Assembly: GCA_005784505.1 (NCBI GenBank)
Contig: VCAZ01000014.1
Location: 2,934,741-2,998,740, forward strand
Direction of reading: 5' to 3'
Origin: Bagarius yarrelli
Taxonomy: Eukaryota; Chordata; Actinopteri; Siluriformes; Sisoridae
DNA length: 64,000 nucleotides
The translations under genes were made by a program, and so were the position numbers. Below the pieces are notes generated by a model, which was given only the letters and a program-made list of their open reading frames with translations, made no database searches and was not told the origin of the DNA. Below are positions 1 to 12,930 of the stretch, piece by piece. The first letter of the stretch is position 1. Every line of letters starts with the position of its first letter.

Positions 1-301
1 GTTCTCTTTTGTAATATCTGGGACATTTGTACACAGTCTCAGCTGTCTCAGACACAAGACAGACTGTTTGCCTGAAAATGTGGGAGACGATGACTCAAAT
101 CATATTACTTGAAGTGACGACATTAGACTATTAGGGGATCGTATTAGGTGTGACGTTTAAATTCTCACACCGGATATTGTAAATCTGCTTTAGTGCTTAT
201 TGCCGTCCAAAGGGAAATGATTTAAATTAGTCATGGAATTAAACCTTCAGGATGTGTTCTAGATATTTAAAGCTTTTTGATAGCTTAACACAATAGACTA
301 A

Positions 302-490
302 ATTTACATTTACGGCATTTGGCGGACTCCCTTACATTTATCTCTTTTATATAACTAAGCAATTTGGAGTTAAGGGCCTTAATCGTGGGTCTAGCAGTGG
401 GAACATGGTGGTGCTGGGAATCAAACCTTGATTCAAACATGGTGGTGCTGGGAATCAAACCTTGATTCCCACTGCACTACCACTTTTCCT
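302..490 (-). mobile_element. SINE family A, minus strand, with internal 34-bp duplication
   Basis: Family A has a tRNA-like head (tagcgcagtggttaaggtg as A box; ggtttgattcccagc as B box), a middle 'gagcaaggcccttaaccccc' and a LINE-like tail ending 'gtctgccaaatgctgtaaat'. Here the order is reversed. A 34-bp unit around the B box is repeated (402-435, 436-469). Confidence 0.85.
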
Positions 491-526
491 AAGTGTGTCA
501 GAAGATTTGCTATCATTACATTACAT

Positions 527-708
527 TACATTACTATTACAGCATTTGGCAGATACCCTCACCAGAGCGAACTTACATTCATTTTATTTATACAGCTGAG
601 CAACTGGGGGTTAAGGGCCTTGATCAGGGGTCCAACATGGTGGTGCTGAGAATTACATTCATTCTGGTTAGCAGTCCAACACCTTAACCACTGAGCTACC
701 ACTTATTA
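527..708 (-). mobile_element. SINE family A, minus strand
   Basis: Tail 'cagcatttggcagataccct' is on the left and head 'accttaaccactgagctacc' on the right. The B-box region is altered. Confidence 0.88.
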
Positions 709-817
709 TGTTATTATATTTAGTAATACCTTCGTTTTATATTATTAGAATCGCTAGTTAATTAAAATATACCACGAAAAAAGGTTCCACATACTTTTAA
801 CTTGATAGTGCCTTTAT

Positions 818-1003
818 GTGGTGGCTCAGTGGTTAAGGTGTTGACTGATACCTGAAAGACCAGGATTCAATTTCCAGCACCACCAGGTTACCACTGTTGG
901 GTCCCTGAACAAGGCCCCTTAACTCCCAATGCTCAGTTGTATAAAAGAAGTAAATGTAAGTCGCTTTGGATAAGGGGGTCTGTCAAATTCCATAAATGTA
1001 AAC
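818..1003 (+). mobile_element. SINE family A, plus strand
   Basis: Complete from 'gtggctcagtggttaaggtg' to 'aaattccataaatgtaaa'. Confidence 0.9.
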
Positions 1004-1506
1004 AACTTTAGCTTGTTGTTATTAAGAGTTTAATGTGGGTTTTTTTTTTTTTTTCATGAAAATGGGCTAATAATTAGCGTAAAAGAAATAAACGCATGCA
1101 GCGTCAGTGCTTTTATGGATTTCAAAGAGTCCAGAGTTACTTAGCAACTAAAACCTGATTAATTGATGAGTGCACTGCAGCAAAGTTGGACTATATTCAG
1201 TTTGGAGACTTTAAAGTATCTAAAAAAAACTTAAAGCTTTCTCGCTTCTTCTTTTGGTTAAAAAGATTTTGTGCACAAATGTTTATCGCAGTTGTTTTTC
1301 CACAGCGTTTTTCCTCCAGCTTTGCTTGGTAATGCTGAATAAATCAACTGAATTATGTCCTGTTGAAGTTTGTTATTTTAAATGTCAAACCGTGTAGTGA
1401 ATATCAATTATCCCATGGTAAGCCTATCACAAATTTTAAACAGATTAGGACTACATTAAATTTGACTTTGTTCTGTTCATTATTTAAAAAGAAAATATTA
1501 ATAATA

Positions 1507-1802
1507 GGGCAGCACGGTGGATTAGTGTTTAGCACTGTTGCCTCACAGCAAGAAGGTCCTGGATTTAAAGCCTGGGCTTTTCTGTGTAGAGTTATCATGT
1601 TCTCCCCGTGCTTGCGTGGGTTTACCTCGGGTTCTCCGGTTGATTAGTGATTCTAAATTGTCCATAGAAGTAAGTGTGAGTGTGTGTGTGGCCTGGGATA
1701 GACTGGCGGCCTGTCCAGGGTGTAACCCTTCTGCCTTTTGCCCATTTGAAGACAGTTGCGACAGACTAGGAATAAGCGGGTATAGAAGATTAAAGAATGA
1801 AT
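1507..1802 (+). mobile_element. SINE family B, plus strand
   Basis: Family B has a tRNA-like head 'cacggtgg...ttagcactgttgcctcaca', the body 'gttctccccgtgcttgcgtg' and 'gacctgtccagggtgt', and an end like 'gggaataagcgggtatagaa' with (GAAT)n. All are readable here. Confidence 0.9.
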
Positions 1803-2387
1803 AAGAATATAAAGTACTAAGTAATAACTTACACTTTATTGTGTATGTAACCTGAAAAAGAAGAGAGTGTGTTTTAGCTTATCTTGGGGTTTAGTAGGTA
1901 GAATGAGTCAGCACTGAATTTCTTTTATCACTATTAATTTTATTTATCTTTATTTACTTTAAGTAAATTGAATGAATATAATAATGAATTTAATTTCCCG
2001 TAAATTTGCCTGCCGCTGCAGCCCACAGCACTACGATGCTATGTGAGATTAAGTATATGTTGTGATTTTGTTTTTGTTAGTCTCGTCTAGTCAGAGTTTT
2101 TGACTGACCCAGAAGGCCTTGAAGGTTTAAATGACTAAGAACCGCTCAAAAGGATGTTTGCCTGACAGATTAAGCAACCAATGACCAATGTTTAGTTTTG
2201 CGAAACTATTGAACGAGTATACCGTAAACCTTGCATACTTTTAAGAATCCAGCATTCAACTGATCTTTATTACCACTGATGTAAACACAACAGCTTACTT
2301 CTTCTATCAGACGGCTCTGGGTTGTTTCCAGGCCAACCTTTAAACAACACGACACACACGTGCATGGTTTATGGTATAGACCACAGG
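1803..2387. other. Unannotated flank
   Basis: AT-rich, no repeat family or coding signal recognised. Confidence 0.6.
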
Positions 2388-2475
2388 TGTCAAACTCAGT
2401 TCCTGAAGGGCCACCAACCTGGAGAGTTAAGCTTCTATCCTAATTAATTGTACCTGATCCAGCTAATCATTTCTT
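2388..2475 (+). repeat. Teleost dispersed repeat ('ggtgtcaaactcagttcct')
   Basis: 'caggtgtcaaactcagttcc', then 'gaagggcc' and 'tacctgatccagctaatca', is a common fish repeat, possibly one end of a hAT-derived element. The other end is not seen. Confidence 0.55.
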
Positions 2476-2607
2476 TTAGGCTCTTTCTTTGGAATAAGGC
2501 TAAAACTAAACCAAACCATACCTCTGGTACAGCCTGTTTACAAGATGTAATGTACACACTCCCATATTCACAAACACAGATCTCTGTGTTACACACTGTC
2601 TTAACCA

Positions 2608-2730
2608 AGCTACCACTGTTGGGCCCCTGTGCAAGGCCCTTAACCCCCATTTGCTAAGTTGTATAATTGAGACAAATGTAAGTCGCTCTTGATAAGGATG
2701 TCTGCCAAATGCCAGAAATGTAAATGTAAA
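2608..2730 (+). mobile_element. SINE family A, 5'-truncated
   Basis: Middle and tail only, from 'ctaccactgttgggcccctg'. Confidence 0.88.
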
Positions 2731-3026
2731 TCCACTTCTCCAGCCTAAAGAATAAAAAGTCCTTTAGTGGCCACTGGTCTAGAACTTTCATAAGAACATG
2801 TGCTTAAAAGGCTATACACACAATAAACACTAAATGTATGGTCAAAAAAATATATTTTTTTTACACTATACAGTAAAAAAAAAAAGAAGTAAGATGTACA
2901 GTACACTTTGGGTGCTGCTATTCATATATGATGTAGGTATTATTGTTCTGTGTTCACAGATAGTAAGTACTTTGAAAACACGGCAGCAGGATCCTGTATG
3001 ACAGCGATAAAGGTGTGTGACCTTAC

Positions 3027-3249
3027 AGAGATGAGAGAGACATATCGTTTCCCTCTATTCTGACTGTGGCTGATGAGGAGCTGTTATAAATATGTTTTGT
3101 GTGTAATGATTCTGTCTGGTCTGCAGCGTCTTGTTGTACTCTAGTTGTATCTTGAGTGTTTATGTCTGAGACGAGAGAGAGAGACTGGCAGTGTGTGTCC
3201 CTGAGGTTGTACTTTAAGTTTCCATGATGGGAGGTTAGGTCCAATGATC
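3027..3249 (-). CDS. Tentative exon of an unidentified minus-strand gene
   Basis: On the minus strand a pyrimidine-rich acceptor (cttttttttag|G) opens a frame of about 74 codons that begins GSLDLTSHHGNLKYNL. It reaches a good donor (CT|gtaagg at 3026-3021) or, if read through, a TAA at 3023-3025. Codon use looks mixed and non-repetitive, unlike the simple-repeat frames nearby. I do not recognise the protein, and found no partner exon upstream. It could equally be a chance frame, since T-rich acceptor look-alikes are common here. Confidence 0.22.
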
Positions 3250-3475
3250 CTAAAAAAAAGATAAACGATATAAAGTTCTTTACAAAAATCATGAAATGTA
3301 TATTCTCTTATCATTATCCTTCATCATTTATATATAGCATTTATATTTAAAACATTACTAAATAATGATTGACAGCTAAATGGAATCGATCTACACTTCT
3401 AATAACTGTTCTAACAGCAGGCATGAAAGATTTTAATGAATTGTACAGCAGGCATGAAAGATTTATAATTGTATT

Positions 3476-4012
3476 TTATACCCCTACCTCTTTGCCTACC
3501 CCTTCCCCTTTGGGGTTAGGGATGAACATATTCCCCTAAGAAAAAGGACACCACTACTACACCAGTACACATCATCATAAAATAACTAATTGCCTCCAAC
3601 TAGACTTTTAGTTCTGACAGTGTATTTAGTAAAGTCACCAGGTAACGCTACACGTTAGCAAACTTTAGCGATTTTTAAGCGTTTCTTTAAAGAACATGAC
3701 AGTAATATATAAACACAGTATCAGATGAAATAAAACAGATGGTTGTTGGTCGTTAATTTCCTTATTAATGCTAAATAATACTTATTTGCGAATCTCCTTG
3801 ATAGCTTGGGCAGCCATGTTTCCTCTGTAGCTAATGTATCTTCTGAAGTTTTTCATACTCCTATGGTTGAATTGTGGTTCTGGAAAATATTCGTTTGAAG
3901 GAGTATCTGACTCTTCTTCATACCCCATCAACCAAAAGAGAATTGAGACATCCTACACAAGAAACAGAGAGGTAGGGAAAAAGGGGTAGGTCTAAAGGGG
4001 TAGAAAAGAGAT
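3476..4012. mobile_element. Possible non-autonomous DNA transposon with C-rich/G-rich inverted ends
   Basis: The left end (tacccctacctctttgccta, then ccccttcccc) matches the reverse complement of the right end (agaggtagggaaaaaggggt, then aggtctaaaggggtag). The interior is unique and non-coding. Target duplications are not clear. Confidence 0.5.
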
Positions 4013-4133
4013 TGGGCCTGCATAGTGTAATCTGCTGCGGCTAGAATTTTACCAATAGGGAATAAAATCAGCATGTGTTTTTCTTGTTTGTTTTTGTGTA
4101 TTGTGTTTTTAATTACTAAATTTTGTTCAATTT

Positions 4134-4180
4134 GCCCCTGGTGGTCCAATGGCTCATAAACCAGGATTTGAGTCCCTCTG
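4134..4180 (+). pseudogene. Possible tRNA-Glu-like fragment
   Basis: 'cccctggtggtccaatggct' resembles the tRNA-Glu 5' part, and 'ggatttgagtccct' could be a decayed B box. It is shorter and weaker than the one at 18067. Confidence 0.3.
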
Positions 4181-5040
4181 CTAACGTACATTGGGTTTTC
4201 AGTGTCAGTTTCAAACTTGGATAATTATGCTTTGTGCCAAATCAAATATCTGGAGCAGATGATCCAGTGTGGTGACCACGACCAGGAAGCTGCTGAAACA
4301 AATTTGACACTTAATTAATTTTTAACATCAACGCTTTACCAACCCGGAACAGTTTATAGGAACATTTACTGAATTCACTGTTCTACTTTACAATAGCTGA
4401 ATTCATGGCAGTTGGATAACATTTGAAGATAGCTAACTTGCTAATTGTTTCTGTGTCGTTGCTTGTCCTGAATTTGTTGCTAAATCACTATCGTAAAGTA
4501 AATTTAATTACAAGTTGTCAAGCTTTTAACCTGGCTATGTAAAAACAACTAAAAAAATGTTGAATAAATATATGTTTTTCTATATAAACATTAAATTAAT
4601 TACACTTTTGCCTGCAAAGGTGATTTGTTGGTACCTAAAATAATGAAGACTACAGCATGGGGCAGAGCTTTCTCCTATGAAGCCCTACAGTTATAGAACA
4701 ATCATACAATTAGTGTTCGAGACTTAGTCTCAGTCTCAGTGTTTAAGTCAAGCCTAAAAACTCAATAATTTAGCCTAGCCTTAAATCTGTAGAACTGGAT
4801 GGATTATGGATATAGAGTGTTTGATGAACCGGGTTATTTGTATGCTGTTGTTCCTCCAATCTTACACCTTCACTCAGGTTTGTTGACGCTGGTGTGGTGG
4901 GACGGTTTTTATCCCAAAGATCCCTAACTTCTGTGTTACCCTCTGGCTCTCCCTTTTAGTTATGCTGCCATAGCTAGTCTTGCTGGGAGTCCCCAACTAC
5001 ACAACGTCCTTCACTTTTTTACAACAATACACTCAATAAT
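4181..5040. other. Unannotated flank
   Basis: No coding signal. A short 'gagacttagtctcagtctca' run lies near 4720. Confidence 0.6.
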
Positions 5041-5175
5041 CCATCTCTCTCTCTTTCTCACTCTCTTTGTCTGTCTGTCTCTCTCACACTTTCTTTCTCA
5101 CTCTGTCTGTCTCTCCCTCTCTTTCTCTATCGCTCTTTTTCTCTCTTTTTTAACTCTCTTTCTCTCTCTCTCTGG
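5041..5175. repeat. CT-rich microsatellite
   Basis: Imperfect (CT)n with tgtc and ttct variants. Confidence 0.9.
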
Positions 5176-5324
5176 GGTGAGTTTTACTTGCCCCTGAGGT
5201 AACAGTTTCCTGCCCCTTTGCTTGAATTCAAAGAGCTTCTAGGATGGCCTGGGACTAACTCTGCTCCTCTGACAGTTACAGATTACATTACATTTTATCA
5301 CTATTACCATAAACTGTAATTAAC

Positions 5325-5527
5325 AAACATTTGGTATCGGAGGATGGGTTCCCTCTTGAGTCTGGTTCCTCTCAAGGTTTCTTCCTACTTTATCTCAGGG
5401 AGTTTTTACTCACCACAGTCGCCACCGGCTTATTCATTAACGACAAACTTACACATTTTCACTGTTACCGCATTGCGTGTAAAGCTGCTTTGAAACAATG
5501 TCCATTAGTAAAAGCATTAAACCAATA
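5325..5527 (+). repeat. Teleost dispersed repeat tail ('ctcaaggtttcttcct...aaagctgctttgaaacaatg')
   Basis: This is a very common fish repeat whose 3' end contains 'aaagctgctttgaaacaatg', followed by an A-rich end (aataaaaaaaaaa). It is probably the 3' part of a non-LTR element. A CT-rich stretch precedes it. Confidence 0.6.
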
Positions 5528-6269
5528 AAAAAAAAACCTTTTATCACCTCTGGGTATCATTAAAAGTCATACAATGTTGTGTTACTATTAGGGTCAGCAT
5601 TTCTGACAATGTTAATGCGTGCAAATTGAATGTCTCCTAATTTCATTAGCAGGTCTGTTTTACAAATGGGTCATGTTTGCTTTCTGATCCTGTAATTCAC
5701 AGTGCCGCCATTTCAGTCTGTGAGCATAAAATTCCCCAAGCCCATGTTGTGTAAGCAGAACCAGTGTGCAATGCTTTATATAAACCTCAGTGTGGATAAT
5801 ATTTACACAGTGACCAGAATCAGCGGTGCAGGTTTGGGAATCTGGCAAAGAGCAGGATTGTCCATAATCCTCTCTGACATTTGTAATAAATCAGCTACGG
5901 TTACTTCAGAGGTAAGTTCTATTTTTATACAAAACTCAATACAGGATTTAGTGCACGTATCATACACAAATAAATTCTTTTATGGAAGCAGTTGTAAAAA
6001 ATTCTCAGGTAATTAAAACAGCAACAACATGAATATCGATAAAGCCAGGAGAGGATTTGGCTCTTGGTAGAACTGGCTGTGGTTTCATATCAGTTGTCAT
6101 GCCACTATGCAAAATGTGGAATAATTGAAATTCTCCCTAAGCTTCAATTTGCATATTCACTCACGGGAAGCCTGTGCTGTGCTTTCTTGTTGCAGATGGG
6201 ATGGGACTCGGTCCAGACAACAGACTGTTTTTCAAAACAAGAATGATCTTGATGCCACTGAAAAGCAGA
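5528..6269. other. Unannotated flank
   Basis: A 104-codon plus-strand frame (5702-6016) is present but shows no family resemblance or splice context, so it was not called as a gene. Confidence 0.5.
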
Positions 6270-7675
6270 CCGCTGCGTTTTATTTAGTACCTGCTGCATT
6301 TTATTTAGTACCTGCTGCGTTTTATTTAGTACCTGCTGCATTTTATTTAGTACCTGCTGCATTTTATTTAGTACCTGCTGCATTTTATTTAGTACCTGCT
6401 GCATTTTATTTAGTACCTGCTGCATTTTATTTAGTACCCGCTGCATTTTATTCAGTTACCATTTGCTGCATTTTATTAGTACCTGCTGCATTTTAATTAA
6501 GTAACCCGCTGCTGCATTTTATTTAGTACCTGCTGCATTTTATTTAGTACCTGCTGCAATTTATTAAGTACCCTCTGCATTGCATTTTATTCAGTACCAT
6601 TTTATTCATACTGCTGCTGCATTTTATTCAGTACCTGCTGCATTTTATTCAGTACCACCTGCTGCATTTTAAGTAACCTGCTGCTTTTATCAGTACCCGC
6701 TGCTGCATTTTATTCAGTACCTGCTGCATTTTATTTAGTACCCCCGCTGCATTTATTAGTTACCTGCTGCATTTTATTTAGTACCTGCTGCATTTTATTC
6801 AGTACCTGCTGCATTTTATTTAGTACCCGCTGCATTTTATTTAGTACCCGCTGCATTTTATTTAGTACCTGCTGCAATTTATTAAGTACCCGCTGCCTTT
6901 TAGAAAGTACCCACTACATTTTATTCAGTACTCGCTGCATTTTATTAAGTACCCGCTGCATTTTATTCAGTACTCGCTGCATTTTTTAAGTACCTGCTGC
7001 ATTTTATTCAGTACCTGCTGCATTTTATTAAGTACCTGCTGCATTTTATTAAGAATTAAGTATACCCGCTGCATTTTATTCAGTACCTGCTGCATTTTAT
7101 TTACCCTGCATTTTATTAAGTACCCGCTGCATTTTATTAAGTACCTGCTGCATTTTATTAAGTACCCGCTGCATTTTATTTAGTAACTGCTGCATTTTAT
7201 TAGGTTCCTACTGCATTTTATTAGATACCCGCTGCAATTTGTTTCAGTACCCTCTGTATTTTATAAAGTACCCACTACATTTTATTAAGTACTCGCTACC
7301 TTTTATTTAGTACCTGCTGCATTTTATTAATTGTGGACTGTGTTTTGTTTTAGTACTTGCTGCATTTTATTAAGTACCAGCTACATTTTATATAGTTTTC
7401 GCTGCATTGTATTTAGTACCCATACATTGTATTTAGTACTCGTTGCATTTTATTCAGTACCCGTTGCATTTAATTCAGTACCTCCTGCATTCGATTAAGT
7501 ACTTTTTGCCCTAGAATCAGTGCCTACTGCATTTGCTTTACTACTTGTTTACCTGCTACATTCGAATCGGTACCTGCTGTACTTAATTTAGGACCTACCT
7601 AATTTAATTAAGTACCAACTGCATTTAGTTCAGGACCTTTTGTATTAAGTTATGTGCTGCATTTTAGTCTTGACC
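6270..7675. repeat. 21-bp minisatellite, array 1
   Basis: The unit is tgctgcattttatttagtac plus c, tandemly repeated about 60 times with decay towards the right end. Since 21 is a multiple of three, open frames arise on both strands (AAFYLVP repeated on plus, MQQVLNK on minus). These are not genes. Confidence 0.95.
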
Positions 7676-8581
7676 ATTTACACACATCCTTTAATATTTT
7701 ACATGTGACTTCTGGATCAGTGCTGATGCAATGTTCTGTTAGATGTACCAAAAGTAATTGTGTTATTGTTAACCGATTTAATTACGTAGAACCAATGCGT
7801 TTTTTATCCTACAGTCCGGGCTAAAAAGGAAATCAGCCCAAGACTGATTATCATACAACTTTAATTTAGACAGTGTGATTTAATTTTAATGCTTAATCTT
7901 AGCAAATAATCTGATGTGGCAGCCAAACACAACACCTTCTTTTCCTTTTCACACATTAAAATCTTTATCGTTTAGAGGTGAAAAAACTAATGCTAAAATC
8001 TTCCATGCTTCATTAGAATACAGTCTTACATGCTTTATAACACACACAGATTTTCTTTTCCGATCCTTTTTTGTTCAAGCTATATAATATTTTGCAATTT
8101 GGCCAGAATATGTCAAACCTGTGTGTGTATATCTGCTTGGCTAGACCAGCTCTATTTTTGGACTCTATTTTCAGAGGAGGCTGAAAATTACTGTACCTGT
8201 CCTCCTCCTGCAGATGTGAGTACCCCTGAATCACATTCCACAGCGTTTGTTCCATAGGCAATGTGGGTGGATGTCTTTGGAAGCATTTGATTAGCAGATT
8301 TGCATTGCTATGGTGGACATGACATAATGAATCCTTTGCTTGAGTTCAAATATGCATATAAATGACGATATGATTGTGAGGTTATCTGGTGATGCTTCTC
8401 AGTTTTGGACATTCAGTGACACTATTGTCCTCTAACTATTATCTTCTGAAAATTAAATATGCTGTAATTTACGATTTGTAAATAATACCATACGCGTGTA
8501 TGACTTTTTTTATGACTCACTGGACACATAGGATCAAAAAACCAAAGCAAAATAAATAAATAAACAAATAAAATAAACTGT
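7676..8581. other. Unique DNA between the two 21-bp arrays
   Basis: Non-repetitive. A perfect octamer ATTTGCAT lies near 8299 next to 'tgctatgg'. No coding signal. Confidence 0.5.
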
Positions 8582-9155
8582 ATTTGAATCAGTACCAACC
8601 TCTTTTAATTCAGTACCTGCTGTATCTGATTCGAGAACCTAATGTATTCGATTTTATACCTCCTTCATTACTTACTGCATTTAATTCAGTACCTACTGCA
8701 TTTAATTCAGTACTTACTGCATTCAAGCATTCAATACGGTACCTACTGCATTTAATTCAGTTTCATTACTTACTGCATTCAATTCAGTACCTACTGCATT
8801 CAGTTCAGTACCTACTGCATTCAAGCATTCAATACAATACGTACTGCATTCAATTCAGTACATGATGCATTTGATTTTTTACTTACTGCATTTGATGCGG
8901 TACCTACTGCATTCAAGCATTTAATACAATAAGTACTGCATTCAATTTAGTACCTACTGCATTCAGTTCAGTACCTACTGCATTCAAGCATTCGATACAA
9001 TACGTACTGCATTCAATTCAGTACCCGATGCATTTGATTAATTACGTACTGCATTCAATATGGTAGCCACTGCATTCAATTCAGTACCTTCTGCAATTGA
9101 TTTGATCTTTACTGTGTTTGATTCAGTACCAACTGCCCTCAATTTAGTACACGTT
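8582..9155. repeat. 21-bp minisatellite, array 2, diverged
   Basis: The unit is related to array 1 (actgcattcaattcagtacc plus t). Longer blocks containing 'cattcaagcattcaatac' recur at about 8720, 8818, 8910 and 8981, which suggests a young higher-order unit. Confidence 0.9.
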
Positions 9156-9180
9156 GCCAGTGGCGGTGCTATGCCAGACT

Positions 9181-9372
9181 GGGGAAGTGGTAGCGCAGTG
9201 GTTAAGGTGTTGGACTGCTAATTGGAAGATTAAGGTTTGATTCCCAGCACCAGCAAGGTACCACTTCTGGGTCCCTAAGCAAGGCCCTTCACCCTTATTG
9301 CTCAGTTGTAAAAAATGTTAATGTAAGCTGCCCCGGATAAGGGCATCTGCCAAATGCTGTAAATATAAATAT
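9181..9372 (+). mobile_element. SINE family A, plus strand
   Basis: Full length, and follows minisatellite array 2 closely. Confidence 0.92.
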
Positions 9373-10277
9373 AAATATTTTATCTAATACAAATTAGCAC
9401 TACTGTATAGTAAACAAAAACCACAAATGAGAATGGATAAATTGTAGTGGTTTATAAATTATTTAGAAAGAGGTATAAATGATAATTCTTTATTAATAAA
9501 AAGGGTTTTTTTGCATATTTCTGCTTGTTAAGAATCTATTACAGATACACTCTAAAAATCTGATGATGTAATTATATAGAGGACATGTTTTCCTCTAATT
9601 TGTCAGTGTCAAACGAAAGTGAACACTAAATCACTCCCAAGTGCTTATTGAAGGTCTTATTTCCGATTGAGTTGCTGTTATAATAATGACAAATCTTCAG
9701 GGAAGGTTCTGCAATATATTTCTGTAGAGATTTGTGATTATTATGAGCTCAGACAGGAGGCCTGTGGTGGATTCGTTGTTTCAGATCATTTTAGAGGTGT
9801 TCGGGGAATTCCTCACTAAAAGGGAGACACACGGAGAAAGACAAAGAGAAAGAGAGAAAGACAGTCGGTAATCAGTGTCAATGTCAATTATTCCATGAAT
9901 GCTTCTAAACATGTCCATGACAAAATATTATATATCTTCAAACCGAGAGCCGCCAGTAAGGGACTGCAAAACGAGTTCAATGTGACAAACTCCAAACCAA
10001 GTATAAGGAAATTTTAGGCAGCTAAATTTATCTTGTTTACTACATGCTGGCAGCACTCGTAATTATAGCCACTGTCCAGCTGGGCTTTGAACGAGTGCTT
10101 AAGGAAAATGTATACGATCGTAATTTTTCTTGTGTGGAGAAGCAAGAGACTAAACTTTGCTTTATCTGTATTGTTTGTACTTGTTTTTATTTAATAAGCA
10201 GCTACTGGAAAAATTTTCTTTCAGGAAAATAAAGACTTTTTTTATCTCATTTTATCAATAAATATACTTTAAATCTA

Positions 10278-10279
<2 letters not shown>
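9373..10279. other. Unannotated flank
   Basis: Unique AT-rich DNA with a short GAAA-rich tract near 9830. Nothing else seen. Confidence 0.6.
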
Positions 10280-11268
<989 letters not shown>

Positions 11269-12002
11269 GGTCTGAGAACAGATTGTTTGTTTACTCAGTT
11301 TTCCTTTTAAAATATTTTTTAAATATTCCAATTTTTTTATTAGATTTTGTGTTTTTTGGTCCAGTCATTATTTATTCTGAATGTTGAAAATAAGCCTTCG
11401 TTTAACATTTTAAAAACATAATAATATATCAATACAAAATAACATCGTATATTGTATGTTATCTAATAGCACTGGTTTGATAAAAAAATCAAAGTAAATA
11501 CCACCAACTGACCTATTTAATAACCTAAGTGTGTCCAGCGTCGAAACCAGTTATGTCTGGAGGAGCAGATAAAACATTCAGCACAGCAAAATACCCAATC
11601 ACATCGAAGACTCTGCTTCAAGCTACAGAATTTTCTCAGATAAATGGTGGACAGTTTGTCTTTACCAATAAATACAACTACTCAGGAAGTAGCTAGTAAT
11701 GGAGAAGTTGCAGAGAAACGACTGAAATATTAGAATTGTGAGAAATAAAGTGTTAAAAGTTTAGAGTAGTTAACAGGAGAAATTGGAATTTCCTATTCTT
11801 TTTCTAGTGATGTGAAGATCAGGTAATCTGACAGGCACGCTATGCATAATTCATTACAATTTATTTGTCACTGAATGTTTGTTTGATTCACGTTAATTCC
11901 TGCATGAACAGTTTCATCAGCTCATCGGTTCTACAATCAAACGTAGCCAAAAAAAAACAGTTCTTAGTTCAGTGTGATCCAAACCCCACTGTTTGTAATG
12001 TG
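11269..12002. other. Unannotated flank
   Basis: Nothing recognised. Confidence 0.6.
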
Positions 12003-12156
12003 AAAAGTGGTGGCTCAGTGGTTTAGATGTTGGACTAACACCAGAAAGACGGGGGTTTAATTCCCAGCACCACCAAGCCACCACTGCTGAGCCCCTGAGC
12101 ATGGCCCTAAACCCCCGAATGCTCAAATAAATAAATAAATGTCACTCTGGATAAGT
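12003..12156 (+). mobile_element. SINE family A, plus strand
   Basis: Head and middle are intact, with an (AAAT)n insertion before the tail. The tail is cut after 'ctctggataag'. Confidence 0.88.
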
Positions 12157-12441
12157 TCTTCTATTTTTCTTTTTTTTTGCAGCAGTTCAGTCAGTTAGTG
12201 TATTTTATTTTAAGCAGTAACTGCTGAGGAAACTCCGGAACATTAGTATATTAGAGTAGGATTTCAAGGAGTTTCAGGCGCGCAGGTACAGAAAAGTAAA
12301 GAAAAATTAATGTAAATTAAGTAATGTATAGTTTAGTGATTACTCGATTCAAACAATTCAGTCCGATTTGGTCACACCGAATCACTCAGCTCAAGAAGAT
12401 CGGTTAAATAGAATGATTCGTTCGGAAACCTGAATATCACT

Positions 12442-12930
12442 GCTTGCTTCTTTCCTTTTTCTTTTCATTTTTTTCTCCTTCATTTGTTCGTTTCTTTCCT
12501 TTCTCCTTTCTCTTTTTCTTTTCATTTTTTTTTTCCTTCCTTCCTTTCTTCCTTCCTTTCCTCCATTTTTTCTTTCCTTTCTTATTTCTTTCTATTTTTA
12601 CCTTCTTCCTTTCATTTTCATTTTTTCTTCCTTCATTCCTTCCTTCCTTCCCTCCTTCCTTCCTTCATTCCTTCCTTTCTTTCTTATTTCTTTCTATTTT
12701 TACCTTCCTTCCCTCCTTCCTTCATTTCATTTTTTCTTCCTTCATTCCCTCCTTCATTCCTTCCTTCCTTCCTGCCTTCCTTCCATTTTTTTTCTCCCTT
12801 GCTTTCTTTTTTCCTCCTTTCTTTCTTTCTGTTTTTCTTTCTTCCTTTCTTCCTTCTATTTTTTCCTTCCATCTTTACTTTCTTCCTTTTTTTCCTTACT
12901 TCCATTTTTTCTTTCCTTACCTCCTTCCTA
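12442..12930. repeat. Polypyrimidine tract (TTCC/CTTT-rich)
   Basis: Almost pure C/T on the plus strand for about 490 bp, built of ttcc and ttctt units. Open frames here (Phe/Ser/Pro-rich on plus, Lys/Arg/Glu-rich on minus) are artefacts of composition. Confidence 0.95.

Noticed and set aside
5702..6016. 104-codon plus-strand gene
   Set aside because: No family resemblance, splice context or start context beyond chance.
6125..6496. Repeat protein AAFYLVP on plus, MQQVLNK on minus
   Set aside because: Both frames come from a 21-bp DNA minisatellite. The repeats beyond the frame carry many indels, so coding is not maintained.
9181..9260. Functional tRNA gene
   Set aside because: A and B boxes are present, but the context is a family A SINE repeated over 20 times in this window.
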